DNA of 27,473 bases from NCBI GenBank assembly GCA_003427395.1, contig BFEA01000031.1, positions 3,309,936-3,337,408 of the forward strand, read 5' to 3'. How positions within the stretch are numbered: the first letter of the stretch is position 1; each line of letters opens with the position of its first letter. Shown here piece by piece: positions 1 through 9,039 of this stretch. The translations under genes and the position numbers were made by a program. The notes below the pieces were generated by a model, which saw nothing but the letters and a program-made list of their open reading frames with translations, had not been told where the DNA came from and ran no database searches. This DNA comes from Chara braunii (Eukaryota > Streptophyta > Charophyceae > Charales > Characeae).

Positions 1-45
<45 letters not shown>
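1..45. repeat. (AC)n microsatellite
   Basis: Uninterrupted AC dinucleotide run at the left edge of the window. It may extend beyond the window. Confidence 0.97.
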
Positions 46-48
<3 letters not shown>

Positions 49-364
49 TTGCACGGGGTTTCGAAGCGTTTTTTTTTTCTTTTTTCTTTTTTCCATTTTT
101 ATTTTTTGTTGCGCAATAGAAAACACCAATGCCCCCCCAAAAAATATGGGCGTGTAGGGTTTTTGAGCCCTACACGCCCATTTTTATTTTTTTTCATGCA
201 TTAGAAAAAAAAAAAAAATCCTGCACCAAAATCGGTTGGTCGGCCGAGGCCGAACCTGGCCGATTAGGCTGTCGACCGAGGCCACGGCCGATTTCCCCCC
301 CCCGGCTGCGGTCGGGCGTGCAACATAAGAGCAATGTACTCAGATTGAATTGGACAGTATAATT
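46..364. other. Intergenic, T-rich and GC-rich low complexity
   Basis: Poly-T and poly-A tracts flank a perfect hairpin (146-181), followed by a GC-rich patch (about 235-315) with repeated GGCCGA/CGGCC words. No gene is seen. The short open frame across it is not protein-like. Confidence 0.6.
146..181. repeat. Perfect 14-bp inverted repeat (hairpin)
   Basis: ATGGGCGTGTAGGG (146-159) and its exact reverse complement (168-181) surround an 8-nt spacer. A/T runs on both sides extend the pairing with one mismatch. It could be a hairpin terminator-like structure or the core of a small fold-back element. No gene is adjacent. Confidence 0.85.
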
Positions 365-800
365 ATTTCGGCTATCCCAAAGTTATACAGGCAGGTCCAT
401 CGTCTCGCCTGAAACGATTGTTTCGATGTTTGATGAGATTCGGACTTGTTTAGAAGACTTACTTTAATGACAGGCACGCCCGTCTGGGAACCCTGACAAT
501 GTGCGGAAGTGTGCTGAGATCCATGCTTGTTAAACTTCAAGTTAAAAAAATGTGATGAGCAAGGTGTCATGATTGAATTGTTGTTGGATAACACATTAAA
601 TTTTATTTACTATGTTATCCCTAAGTTGTGCAAGCATACCCATCGTCTCGCCCGAGACGGTTGTTTGGATGTTAAAGAGATCCGGACTTCCGCATATAAG
701 CACGCTCATCATCTCGCCGGACATGAGGGCACTGAGATTCATACTTGTTTACAGTTGTGATGAGCAAGGTGTATTGTAACGACCACTTAATTTTGACATT
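365..800. repeat. Degenerate tandem repeat, unit about 205-243 bp
   Basis: The segment at about 371-410 (ending in CATCGTCTCGCC) recurs at about 614-652. The phrase GATGAGCAAGGTGT recurs at 553 and 759. Words of the form GAGATYCNNACTTG occur at about 434, 511, 666 and 730. The copies are diverged, so this is an old local duplication. No coding potential is seen. Confidence 0.55.
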
Positions 801-1340
801 CTGTGTGCAAGTCTGGAACTTCAAATTATGCTTATTCACGATCGAAATCCGCATTTTAAATGGCCATGCAAAGAAGGTTTGGACACGGACGCAAGGTTGT
901 TGGTTACATTCAATGCACGTGGTCACAACGCATGTGATCCTATGCACACGCAATGGACATGACGCCACTGGTCCTTACATTTATTAATACGTCCACCGAC
1001 CAGTGTGTCATGCATCCACTCGCCGAGATTTGTCACACAGTAGATGAGATTTGTCATGCATCCACCGACCAATTTGTCAATCATATGTACACTTCGAGTT
1101 GAACAAAATTTGAAACATGGAACGCAATGTATGACATGTTCCGCTGCATGAGAGACGACTGGGACGTGACAGAGATTACCAAGTCTATACATGACGCTGA
1201 ACATGCAATGAGCCTACCGAAGACATCTCAAACTCGCAACGATAAAAGAAAGCAATGTCGTTGTCAAAACGACAGTTGCATAATGTCGTGATTTACAAAA
1301 TATAATCAACAACAAATGGAATACCTTCAAAAAAAGTTTC
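801..1340. other. Non-coding spacer with short direct repeats
   Basis: Contains TTGTCATGCATCCAC-type words around 1003-1017 and 1050-1066, and GAGATTTGTC at about 1025 and 1047. It lies just past the 3' end of the protease gene on the minus strand. Nothing gene-like is seen. Confidence 0.5.
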
Positions 1341-1348
1341 TAAGTCAA

Positions 1349-2438
1349 TCAAATCCATCGAAGACACTGATGTTCTAAGATACACGATGCCAATTGTTGT
1401 CTGATAAGCTGAATATCTTCACAAGAGAACCTGAAAGGCGGTCGATCACCATGTTGCAACAACGTCGCAAACATCAATATGAACACCCCGCAATTAGCGT
1501 CATCCACTTGTCTCGTAACTCCATCCACCACAACATTCCCCGATATCGACTTCCAATTCGTACCCGACCGCCTAATATGTGATATTTGACGTTCCAAATA
1601 CTCTACAATCAACTCGAAAACACTAATGTAAAAACTCGAATCAGCTACAACGCGAGGAAAAAAATCAAAAATTTTGAGAACACCATCTCTCAAGTTGACG
1701 AAAAGGAGGATCCAGTGATCATTATCTTTGTGGACAGGAACAAAGATAATATCGTATCGAAGCAAATCTACGTTTGTAGCCCACCTCTGCACCCCACCGT
1801 GTCCTTGAAGTTGCAGTTTACTGAAGAAGAACGAATTATAGTTGAAGACTTTAAGGTCTGACGAGATGTCACGCGACCCACATGCGGTCGAGCCCAACAG
1901 CGCCATATAGAAATTGATCACCTCATCATTCACCCTGTCGTCGATATGCAAGAGGGCGAGGAGATATTTTGCTGCAATTCGAAATTGACCATCGTCCATG
2001 ATAGAGATAACAGTGTGAGGTGGCACTGAGCCTCGTCTAATGTCGTCCAAAACCCGCAGGCTTCAAGGCGCAGTCGCTGCAGCAAATCTTCTCCCGCGTG
2101 TTCCACGTATTGTGGCCTTCACTGCACAACATCGAGCAAAGGACACGTGGGGCAGTGAGAAAAAGAGTTATCGGCATTATCCCCCGTTGCACGACGCGTT
2201 GCTAAGTATTTCTCATACATGGCCTGACCCCTACTCACAGATCGTGGATATGTCCCTTTTTCTAGGGCCAAGAAGGAAAAACATTCGTCAATAGCAACAG
2301 CGTGCTCATTCTTCCCAATCTCGACATCAACCCCTGATGCCTTTAACATTTCTTTGTGTTTTGTCGTCAACCCGATGACTTTCTGCAATATGTGTTCTGG
2401 ATATTTCGAGGACCTCCGTGTTCGAGATGACCCCATCC
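1349..2438 (-). pseudogene. Ulp1/SENP-type (C48) cysteine protease, broken upstream
   Basis: Ulp1-family proteases remove SUMO or related modifiers from proteins, and many plant transposons carry them. The catalytic domain reads through one frame from about 2050 to 1349. The motif DDRVNDEVINFYM matches the family entry motif. The catalytic residues are all present: His in DNDHW (codon 1715-1717), Asp in KIFDF (1664-1666), and Gln and Cys in RQVDDANCGVF with the usual six-residue spacing (Cys codon 1490-1492). A likely start is the ATG at 2436 (MGSSRTRRSSKYPEH). That part runs in another frame and hits a TGA at 2119-2121, then continues sensibly and rejoins the protease frame by a shift near 2050-2060. 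A pyrimidine tract followed by CAG (intron end near 2439) sits just before the ATG and suggests a 3' splice site. With one stop and one shift I call it a pseudogene; an unrecognised intron is the alternative. Confidence 0.82.
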
Positions 2439-2460
2439 CTGTACAACAAAAGAAAGATAT
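2439..2460 (-). promoter_or_regulatory. Putative 3' splice site before the Ulp1 exon
   Basis: On the minus strand, TTTCTTTTGTTGTACAG directly precedes GGATGGGG, a typical pyrimidine-rich tract plus CAG acceptor. The matching donor was not identified. Confidence 0.4.
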
Positions 2461-2466
2461 AACGGA

Positions 2467-3232
2467 AAATGAATACACGTTTCCCAACATGAATCTGACG
2501 GAAGTGACAATGTGAGAACCATACAATCGTACAGACGCAACAGCCAGGCAGGACCTCTCCGATCACAGGACCCTGATTTTGTTTGGTCATGAGCACCGAG
2601 GTGAGTGTGTGCGGCTGGAAAACAAAACGAATGCCGCATTCAAGCTTAACACCCCCGCCCTTTATAAAGGAAAACCACCACAACTCATAGAGGCCGAAGG
2701 CGAGGATTCCCCCAAGTTCGGATTGCGGTGGATTTATCAACACACCAGACCCAGAGAGACTGACCACATTACGCATCGACATAGGAAGGTCGGATTTCGA
2801 CGGACTAAAACCGACACTATTTCCGAGAAGGAAAACCCAATAGTGCATTTTCTTGGCCAGTTTCTTAGCCGGGAAGACTTTTGAGAGGGAATGCGTTAAT
2901 AAAAACACACTTCACAGAAGGAAAGATCCTTCCTTAGATGGAGTGTTATGTTTTCGATGAAGTCTTTGCTGCCCACGACCAGCAACCCGGCGGACCCACA
3001 GAATAGCCGATGAGATATAGTTGGAAGGACTGGTGGCTGTAGTATGTCGGCATCCGAAACTTCCTGTATCGACAGACAGTGTGGACATTCATCGTATGTA
3101 TGGCGAGGGCTCTAGTGCGCCGACATCCGCTACGAAGGAATCCCCTATCTCGTTTTCGTAATCCTGGGCGCGCAGACGGTGTGGCGTTCTTCACGGCTTA
3201 CCAGTCGGTTTGTCTCCCCGCTCCTTCATCGG
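2467..3232. other. Spacer between the two minus-strand genes
   Basis: A 193-residue open frame crosses 2327-2908 on the minus strand. It is not recognisable, overlaps the likely intron and 5' end of the protease gene in another frame, and is probably chance. Nothing else gene-like is seen. Confidence 0.4.
2661..2666 (-). promoter_or_regulatory. TATA-box candidate for the Ulp1 gene
   Basis: TATAAA on the minus strand, in the self-complementary context CCTTTATAAAGG, about 225 bp upstream of the candidate ATG at 2436. The spacing would suit a short 5' exon and intron. This is sequence-only support. Confidence 0.3.
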
Positions 3233-3600
3233 TTAAGTTGGCACGGGCAAAGCGAGCACGTCGAGAGCTTGACTGCCGACCCTAGATTTTTTAGGGGACG
3301 TGACATGTGGTCGTCCCCTGACCTCGCCTTCCCCTCCGCCGGCGAGGGTGGCCGGCAGCACCGGAGAGTTCGGCGGCGAGGAAGCAAGGGCAGCTGCCAT
3401 GGAAGATGTGACGTTGCCAGCATTGTCGACGTCAGGCGTTGCGGACGGATGCGCGGACACGTGCTGGTTACCGAGGATACCATCGATAACTTCGTCGATG
3501 CTTATACGACGACTTGCTTTAGACGGGCTCATAGCAACGGCAGCCTCGTCGAACCGGTGTTGCAAATCGACGGCAGACGTCAGGTTGGACCTCATAGTCT
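3233..3600 (-). pseudogene. Distal tail of the ParB/MTase-like gene
   Basis: Same frame as the preceding segment, after two stops in about 3598-3631. It reads NLTSAVDLQHRFDEAAVAMS then KASRRISIDEVIDGILGNQH, which looks like an amphipathic helical segment, and then a low-complexity Ala/Pro/Ser stretch ending at a TAA. An alternative frame through the junction (MEIETQVVSSLSVEPEDYE) suggests a compensating frameshift. The function is unknown and the link to the gene upstream rests on frame, strand and spacing. Confidence 0.4.
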
Positions 3601-3637
3601 TCAGGCTCTACAGAAAGGCTGCTAACCACCTGTGTCT

Positions 3638-5030
3638 CTATCTCCATTGTCGTGGCATCGTCGTCAACATCATCCTCGTGATGCTCTCCGTACAGTTGTC
3701 CGAACTCGTCATACGACTCTCCTGTCTGGCATCGTCCTCATTGTCCTCCCCTTCGTCGTCTCCAATACTCACGTCCCCTTTCGCACCCTCTCTTCCTTCA
3801 AGCATTTCAATGAGCTCCGTTTCTCCCCCTTCCTTCCCTTCCTCCCCTTTTTCCCCTTCTTCCTCCCCTTCTTGCGCTTCCTTCCCTTCCTCCATTCCCT
3901 CCCCTACTTCCCTTCCATGCAATTCAATCCCTTCCCCGGTGCCTGTGTTGAATCCCAAGGACCGCCCTTCTGTCTCCGTGCATGCTGCCCCTCTCGGCGG
4001 CACAACAATCCCTGGCCGACACCCCTCGCCTGAAGAAGTTCGAATCTCGGCGGACTTCGTCGTCTCCGTGTCGCCGGACCCTGCACTTGTAGCCTCTCGC
4101 TGCAAGCCTGGCGGTGGTCGCTCCCGCTTAGGCGACACATTTCCGTCCCTCACCGCACCGCTGCCAAATGTTGAATCCTGGCTCGGCTCCCCCAACCCCG
4201 AGCGGCTCTGCAGGGCGGACCGCTCTGGCGGCTCCTCAACCGACGTAGTTTGGATCCCGACGGACTTCAACGTTCCGCCGGAGCGGCTGCCGAGAGCAAC
4301 CAAGGCTGCCAATGCCTCCCTCGCCGAGGCCACGGATGAAGTCGGGAGGTCGGCGGACTGTGTCGTATGCTCCTGCCAGGGGCCAGTAGACGGATGCCGA
4401 TCGACGGCAAAACCCGCCACCCCGCCGCTGCCTCCCGTTGTCATGGTCCCCCCGTGAGACCCTCCCTCCCCACCAGGCGGGATTCCTTTGCCACCCCCTG
4501 CACCACCACCCCCGTCCCCTCCACCTCCAGGTGCCCCCCTCCCGAGACTACCGTGCGGCCCAGTGGGAGGGGGCACTTTCCCGTCCACCACGCCCTTCGA
4601 TGGGCTCGTGTCGAGGTCGTAGTAGTCCTCCGTCATTTCCAACCAGCAGTTGTCCTGAAGCTCGTCGAATAGTCGCCCGGCTGTGGAAACGACGGACAGG
4701 TCGTCGGGTGCAAACCTGTCATTTTCGGCCCTTACTTTCTGGAGGACCGAAATCCTCGCGAGGTGCAGGAAGTAGGACTTCGACTCGCGTGGGATTGACA
4801 CCCATCCCGCGCCTGGGACTGCGATGGCCATGACCCACTCGCCCTTTTGTATCGCTGGCTGGATGACTCCTGGATGCCAAATCATGTCATGACCCCAGTC
4901 CACCTCAGGCGAATGACTTTGTGGCTCAAGCAGGAAGTGGATGTTGTCATCGGATGATCGGGCGGAATGTCGGACCCTGGACGCAATGCGCACGGTGGGA
5001 CGGCCAGAGCTCTGAGTCTCTTCAGCTACT
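3638..5030 (-). pseudogene. C-terminal domain plus Gly-rich and acidic linker
   Basis: After a frame change near 5030 the minus strand reads RRHYADGVAEETQSSGRPTV, then a compact unrecognised region (IHFLLEPQSHSPEVDWGHD, GEWVMAIAVPGAGWVSIPRE, FLHLARISVLQKVRAENDRF, CWLEMTEDYYDLDTSPSKG) ending near 4590. Next come a poly-Gly stretch (about 4555-4440), a Ser/Thr/Glu-rich linker and a very acidic Glu/Gly stretch (about 3945-3720). The frame is open for about 450 codons. The antisense frame over the same bases is also open, but only because of base composition. Function is unknown. Confidence 0.55.
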
Positions 5031-6827
5031 CCATCGGCGTAGTGCCGGCGTTAGTCTGGCCGTCGGTGACACGAGGGGTGCCGCGCTTGATGACGGACCG
5101 GTCGACGACGACGCTCGGGCGTGCTCCGACGGATGTGGGTCACACTGCAGGTCAAGGCTCTCGGTGTCGCTCTCCTCCTCCTTCACATTGGCGTCGAACT
5201 CCACACCGGTGGCTGCCTCGTCATCAGTGGAGATCAAGGAAGCGTAACTGCCAAACTTCAACTGCTCCTCGGATTCAACGAAGTACAGCGGCTGCAGCCT
5301 TTCGAGAAAGGTCTTCTCGTTCATGCGGGAGGCGAAGTACTGGTTGTCGAGCAATGCCAATATGTGGTCCTTGTGGCGGACGTACTCGGCGTTTGTCTCC
5401 TTCCTCGACCGCGTTTGAAGGAACAAGAAGTCGTATATCTTGTTCCTCTTCCTCTCGCTCAACTTGAACCACATGTTAGTCTTGTTGCTCCACACCCGAT
5501 CCCGTATTGCCTTCACGACCATGAACTCGCAATTGTGCGCCCCCGAATTGACCTCGCTTTTGACCAGTTGCATCGCGAATTGCAAGAGGTCGGAGTTACC
5601 TTCCATCGCGAAGACGTGCCGGCCTGCCTTCATAAGTTCCCACACGCTTCGCGCGTGCCGTTTCCCAAGCAAGACGACATCCTCTCCCTTCTTGCTAAGG
5701 AAATCAAGAAGACCGACGAGTTGTGTCGGATTGCGTTCCATGTCACCGTAGACACTGCACTGTCGTTCCGGCGCGGTCTGCGACCAGTCGGAAGGCGTGA
5801 AGGGAATATCCGACACATTTGTCTGGGTAACCCTCTGAGGCAACCGCACCGCAGCAGTGACACCCTTAGGCAACCTCCCCTCATAGACTACAGACGTGTT
5901 GACGCGCAGATCGTCACCCTTGAAGAGGATGTACATGCGGTCGTCTTCCGTGTACAAATTGTTCCCCATGGGGAAGCTTTTCTTTTGCTAGTTGCTCCTC
6001 ACCCACTTCCCTTCCAGTAGCTTTATGAAAGAAAGGTGGTGCATGCTGGCGAGAAACGAGAGGTTTTGCTGCCGCGGCATGAAGACAACGAGAGTCCAAT
6101 GTGACGGACACAACGTCTGAAGGTAGGAATTCAAAGGCTCCCACGCTTGGGGTTTCCACAGTTTGAGGTCAACCGGTTCGCATAGATCAATGACGAACGT
6201 GGGACTCTTTGTGGCAGCCACTGCTTCCTTCAACTCTGCACTCCTGATGTCCGCCTCCAAAGGGTCACTGCCGAATGGCGCGATGGATGTCGCGTCCCCT
6301 GTGTCTTTCCATTTGATGTGGACAATGCCTTCGGCAAGTGTGATCTCCCGGCTCTTCAGTCTACTCCGAGTCAACACGGAGAGAACCTTGTTTCTCCAGT
6401 CGACGGTCAACTTCTTGTGGCCCGCCAACTTTTCCGTCGCCTCGATCGAGTGGTCCTCCTTGCAACCCATATACGGCAGACAATCCTTGAACAACGCCGA
6501 GTTTGAAACGTGTTTCCTGCTACCGTCCCACAGATCGTCATCCAATCCCCGACTTCCAAACTTTCTGAACACGGCAGAACTCGATTTCAGGAAAGGGTAC
6601 TTTTGGATCCAATCGGTGTCCGACCTCTTCTCGTGCTTGAATTGGTAGTAATTCCACAACTGGATTAACACATGGTCGCACTTCACCAACTGCACCATTT
6701 CCTGCACACTGAGCTTCCCCAGCTTCGCCAACGACGGGGAACCAGCCTGGACCCAAACGACCTCGCAAGCAAGCACCTTCTTCAGAACACGACACTTCTC
6801 ATTGTCGGTGAGTGATTCCATCGCTTT
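5022..6827 (-). pseudogene. Beta-class N6/N4 DNA methyltransferase-like domain, catalytic motifs degenerate
   Basis: Two halves in one frame, split by a single TAG (5988-5990). The motif order fits beta-class amino-methyltransferases: a motif IV position, then X, then I. SPTFVIDLCEP (6203-6174) sits where the family has a strand ending in DPPY, but the residues are DLCE. It is followed by a helix, TLVVFMPR and LLEGKWVR, as in family members. ERNPTQLVGLLDFLSKKGED (5735-5676) corresponds to the HPTQKP...GD motif. VVLLGKRHARSVWELMKAGR then HVFAMEG (5675-5598) occupies motif I, but the SAM-binding FxGxG is replaced by LGKRHA. The fold seems kept while catalysis is probably lost, suggesting a DNA-binding or structural role. 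A segment of about 110 residues after it (WFKLSERKRNKIYDFLF, TFLERLQPLYFVESEEQLKF) has no recognised domain. Confidence 0.6.
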
Positions 6828-6849
6828 TCAACAATGCACGTCCGGGTCC

Positions 6850-7294
6850 GGCACTTGACGAACCAATCACCCTCCTCTTTCTTATTTTTGCCTTTCTTAG
6901 TAGGCGGCTCCACGGGGACATTGTACACCACCTCCTTTCTTCCCAACTTGTCGTTGTTGACGTAGGCGACCCCAGACTTGACGTTTTTGACCTTCTTCTT
7001 CTTGACGATCCACTTTGCTTTGTCGTGGCTCAACAATCTTCCCGTCGTCCATTTTTCAAAAAAAACTATGGTCAGTTTCCAGACATTTTCTTCGGCCATC
7101 GTCAGAGGGAAATAAGAACGCAGGGCAGCACTTTGCTTCTTAACGGCTTCCTCTCCCTTTTGATCTGCGAGAATCCACAAGTCGTTGTGCGGCGCCTTAT
7201 GAAGCCCCACTGTGCCAAACTCACGCCATTTCCGGACCTGATCCTGTTTCCCGCGAGGGTTCCCCATGACAGCTCTAAGGAAATCGTCATGCTT
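6850..7294 (-). pseudogene. Helical/basic segment between ParB-like and MTase-like domains
   Basis: Same frame as the ParB-like segment, continuing after the double TAG with KHDDFLRAVMGNPRGKQDQ. Helix-like stretches rich in Trp, Lys and Glu (QVRKWREFG, ENVWKLTIVFFEKW) are followed by a strongly basic run (WIVKKKKVKNVKSG) and GRKEVVYNVPVEPPTKKGK, then GDWFVKC, where the frame shifts by one base at about 6850. In bacterial ParB proteins a helix-turn-helix often follows the ParB fold, but I cannot show that here. No known motif was identified. Confidence 0.5.
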
Positions 7295-7300
7295 CTACTA

Positions 7301-7906
7301 CCACCGAATGTCTTTCATAGACAGTTTCAACTGTCTAGGAGGTGCCTTGAGGTCCTTCTTGTTGTCTTGGGCACTAACAAGAAAATACCCTTCGAAGTCA
7401 CTTTCTGAAAAGTACAGCATTCGTGCCGGCCACCGCTCAAAATTGTACTTCCTGGCCACCTCGCTGCCGAGCAGCGATCGGGCTGCAGCCGCGTTATGCT
7501 GGCCACACACCACGTAGTAGTAGTATTGTCCTGCCAGCTTGTCCTTCCATTCCTTCGGCTTCAGGCGTTGTGCCTTGCTCCCGGAAGTTGGTTTTTGCAG
7601 CCCCAACGGCGCGAGCTTCAGGGCTGGCAACTCGTACGACTGTTCTTTGTTTTCGAATGCCAACCACATCGCTTATTTGATCCCTTCAACCAGGACGGGA
7701 TCCAGGGACCGCTGGTTGTACAGATCCTCCCACTCCCCGAGGTCGACAACCTGAGCCGGGCTAATTTCAAACTCCCGCCTTGTCCTAACGCCGTCTTTAT
7801 ACTCCAGGAAGTACCCGGCATCCACATGGATGGCACGCCGTGGCGAGGAAGGCCACGATGCAGACTGCTTCTGTTTCGAAGCCGGACGCTTGCTACCCGG
7901 GCGGTC
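7301..7906 (-). pseudogene. ParB/sulfiredoxin-like domain segment
   Basis: The segment begins RPGSKRPASKQKQSASW and passes through IHVDAGYFLEYKDG, ISPAQVVDLGEWEDLYNQRSLDP and VEGIK. After one TAA (7673-7675) it continues MWLAFENKEQSYELPALKLAP. The diagnostic part is YYYYVVCGQHNAAAARSLLG (7522-7463). It matches the ParB-family pattern of a hydrophobic strand followed by G-x-H-R-x-x-A-A and a helix; here Asn replaces the usual Arg. Flanking strands (WPARMLYF, EGYFLVSAQDN) fit the fold. ParB-like domains bind or cut DNA and nucleotides, and in bacteria and phages they are often fused to DNA methyltransferases, which is the arrangement here. Two consecutive TAG codons follow at 7295-7300, after which the same frame continues. 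Confidence 0.55.
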
Positions 7907-7909
7907 CTA

Positions 7910-8421
7910 TTCCTCCCCGTTCCCTTCCGTTTCTCCCCCGCACTCTTAGGGGTCTTGGTCTTCTGTTTCTTTGAAGAGCCGACCAAGTCGTCTTTACGAT
8001 CTCTCCTTCTTTTTTGCGGAGTGCCCTGCGTCCCCTCTCCGCCCACGGTCTTGTTCTCCGTGCCATGCCCCTCGACAGTCTCCAAGTCGAGCTCACACTG
8101 CGCTGCCGCCTTTCCGGGATCCGCTGCGACCTCCTCTCGAACTGCTGTTGCTTGCCGGACCCCAGGTATACATAGCACGGACCGGTTTCTTCGGGTCAAC
8201 GGCGAAGACGTCGCTAGCAGTGTTGCCTCATCTTCGATGTCGCCAAATTGACCACGACTATCCGTCTGCTGCAGCTGAGTAGCCGCACTGGAACCCAGAT
8301 TCCCCCCCTCTGTCGCAGCCCCACTAGATTCACATCCGCCGCACAACTTCAAGGGCATTGACAGCTCCTCTGTCGCAGGGGACGTCGAGGACGTCGGCGC
8401 CCCCTTGGAATTGACATCCAC
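7910..8421 (-). pseudogene. Low-complexity linker with basic NLS-like cluster
   Basis: Ser/Thr/Gly/Glu-rich linker between the N-terminal and ParB-like domains. At about 8013-7920 it carries a dense basic stretch (PQKRRRDRKDD, then KKQKTKTPKSAGEKRKG) that would act as a nuclear localisation signal in a eukaryote. The frame changes at about 7910-7925; past it the sequence RPGSKRPASKQKQSASW continues in the ParB frame. No globular domain is seen. Confidence 0.5.
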
Positions 8422-8449
8422 CGCACAACTGCAAGGGCATTGACAGCTC
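8332..8449. repeat. 36-bp direct repeat, offset 82 bp
   Basis: The 36-bp segments 8332-8367 and 8414-8449 differ at two positions. The 82-bp offset is not a multiple of three. The duplication therefore shifts the reading frame and probably contributed to loss of the gene. Confidence 0.85.
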
Positions 8450-8870
8450 GACCCAAAACAAACCCGCCCTGCCGCAGGAGTTCATTGTAGAATGGGGTGT
8501 TCACAGCACCCGCTCCGAACCCCTCAAACAAATCCATGTCCAGCAGTGCCCCCTTGGAACTGCCAATGACGTTGCCCTTCGCACCGTAAACCTTTTGCAT
8601 ATAGAAGCGTCGACGACTGCCTTTCGCGTCCTCCCACCGCAAGACGGCCCCCAGAACCCTACGCCGCTTGTTGGCGTCGACGAAGATGACAGGACCACAC
8701 GCCTGTTTAACGGGGTTGGAAGCATCCTCACAACACCAGTCGACAAACCATTTTGACCTTGAGTGGTCCGACCACGATTTCGAGGCCGTAAACGACCACT
8801 TTGTGGAATCTTTTCCTGATCCCATCCCGGAGGCCCCGACAGGCTCCCCCTCGCCCCTCGACGAAGACAT
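8349..8870 (-). pseudogene. N-terminal segment of the ParB/MTase-like gene
   Basis: The first roughly 140 residues from MSSSRGEGEP. A Ser/Gly-rich start is followed by a compact region with many aromatic and basic residues (WFVDWCCED, GPVIFVDANKRRRVLGAVLRW, RRRFYMQKVYG, LLDMDLFEGFG). I do not recognise the domain. A small beta-rich fold is plausible from the alternating hydrophobic strands, but that is inference. The frame is lost near 8420-8460, where a 36-bp direct repeat (8332-8367 and 8414-8449, offset 82 bp, not a multiple of three) lies across the junction. Confidence 0.55.
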
Positions 8871-9039
8871 CGTGTCTGCGAACGACAACGCGAATGAAGC
8901 AGACCACCACGCTGTCAGGTTTCGGAAAACAAGAGCAGAAACAGTCAAGTCACAGTGAAACCACAACGCAGGCGGTAACGCAGCATCAAAAACACGGGTG
9001 GGAAACACTCCACTGCACATGCCGGCCACATCACTTCGT

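Larger units (their letters stand above)
3233..8870 (-). pseudogene. Decayed ParB-like/DNA-methyltransferase-like mobile-element gene (whole locus)
   Basis: A continuous series of protein-like segments on the minus strand, in order: N-terminal domain, basic linker, ParB-like domain, helical segment, beta-class DNA-methyltransferase-like domain, C-terminal domain, Gly/acidic linker and tail. Segments are separated by single in-frame stops (TAG 7907-7909, TAA 7673-7675, TAG TAG 7295-7300, TGA 6828-6830, TAG 5988-5990) and by frame changes near 8420-8460, 7910-7925, about 6850, about 5030 and about 3600-3640. Protein-like sequence continues on both sides of each stop, so this is one gene in decay rather than many small genes. 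Some frame changes could be introns. From memory it resembles large multicopy hypothetical protein families in Chara; no search was run. The ATG at 8868-8870 (MSSSRGEGEP) is chosen because a TTCGCAG acceptor-like sequence lies just upstream. The frame is open to 9335, but that part overlaps satellite repeat. Confidence 0.7.

Noticed and set aside
2327-2908. 193-codon minus-strand ORF
   Set aside because: It overlaps the Ulp1 exon in another frame and the probable intron and promoter region. The product is not recognisable.
3300-4457. Long plus-strand open frame of 385 codons
   Set aside because: It is antisense to the Gly-rich and acidic linker of the minus-strand gene. Its Pro/Ser-rich product follows from the codon composition of the other strand.
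5022-7909. Alternative genetic code (TAG/TAA read as Gln)
   Set aside because: The same gene has a TGA and several frameshifts, and the neighbouring fragment at 10726-11127 has both TGA and TAG. General decay explains all of these.
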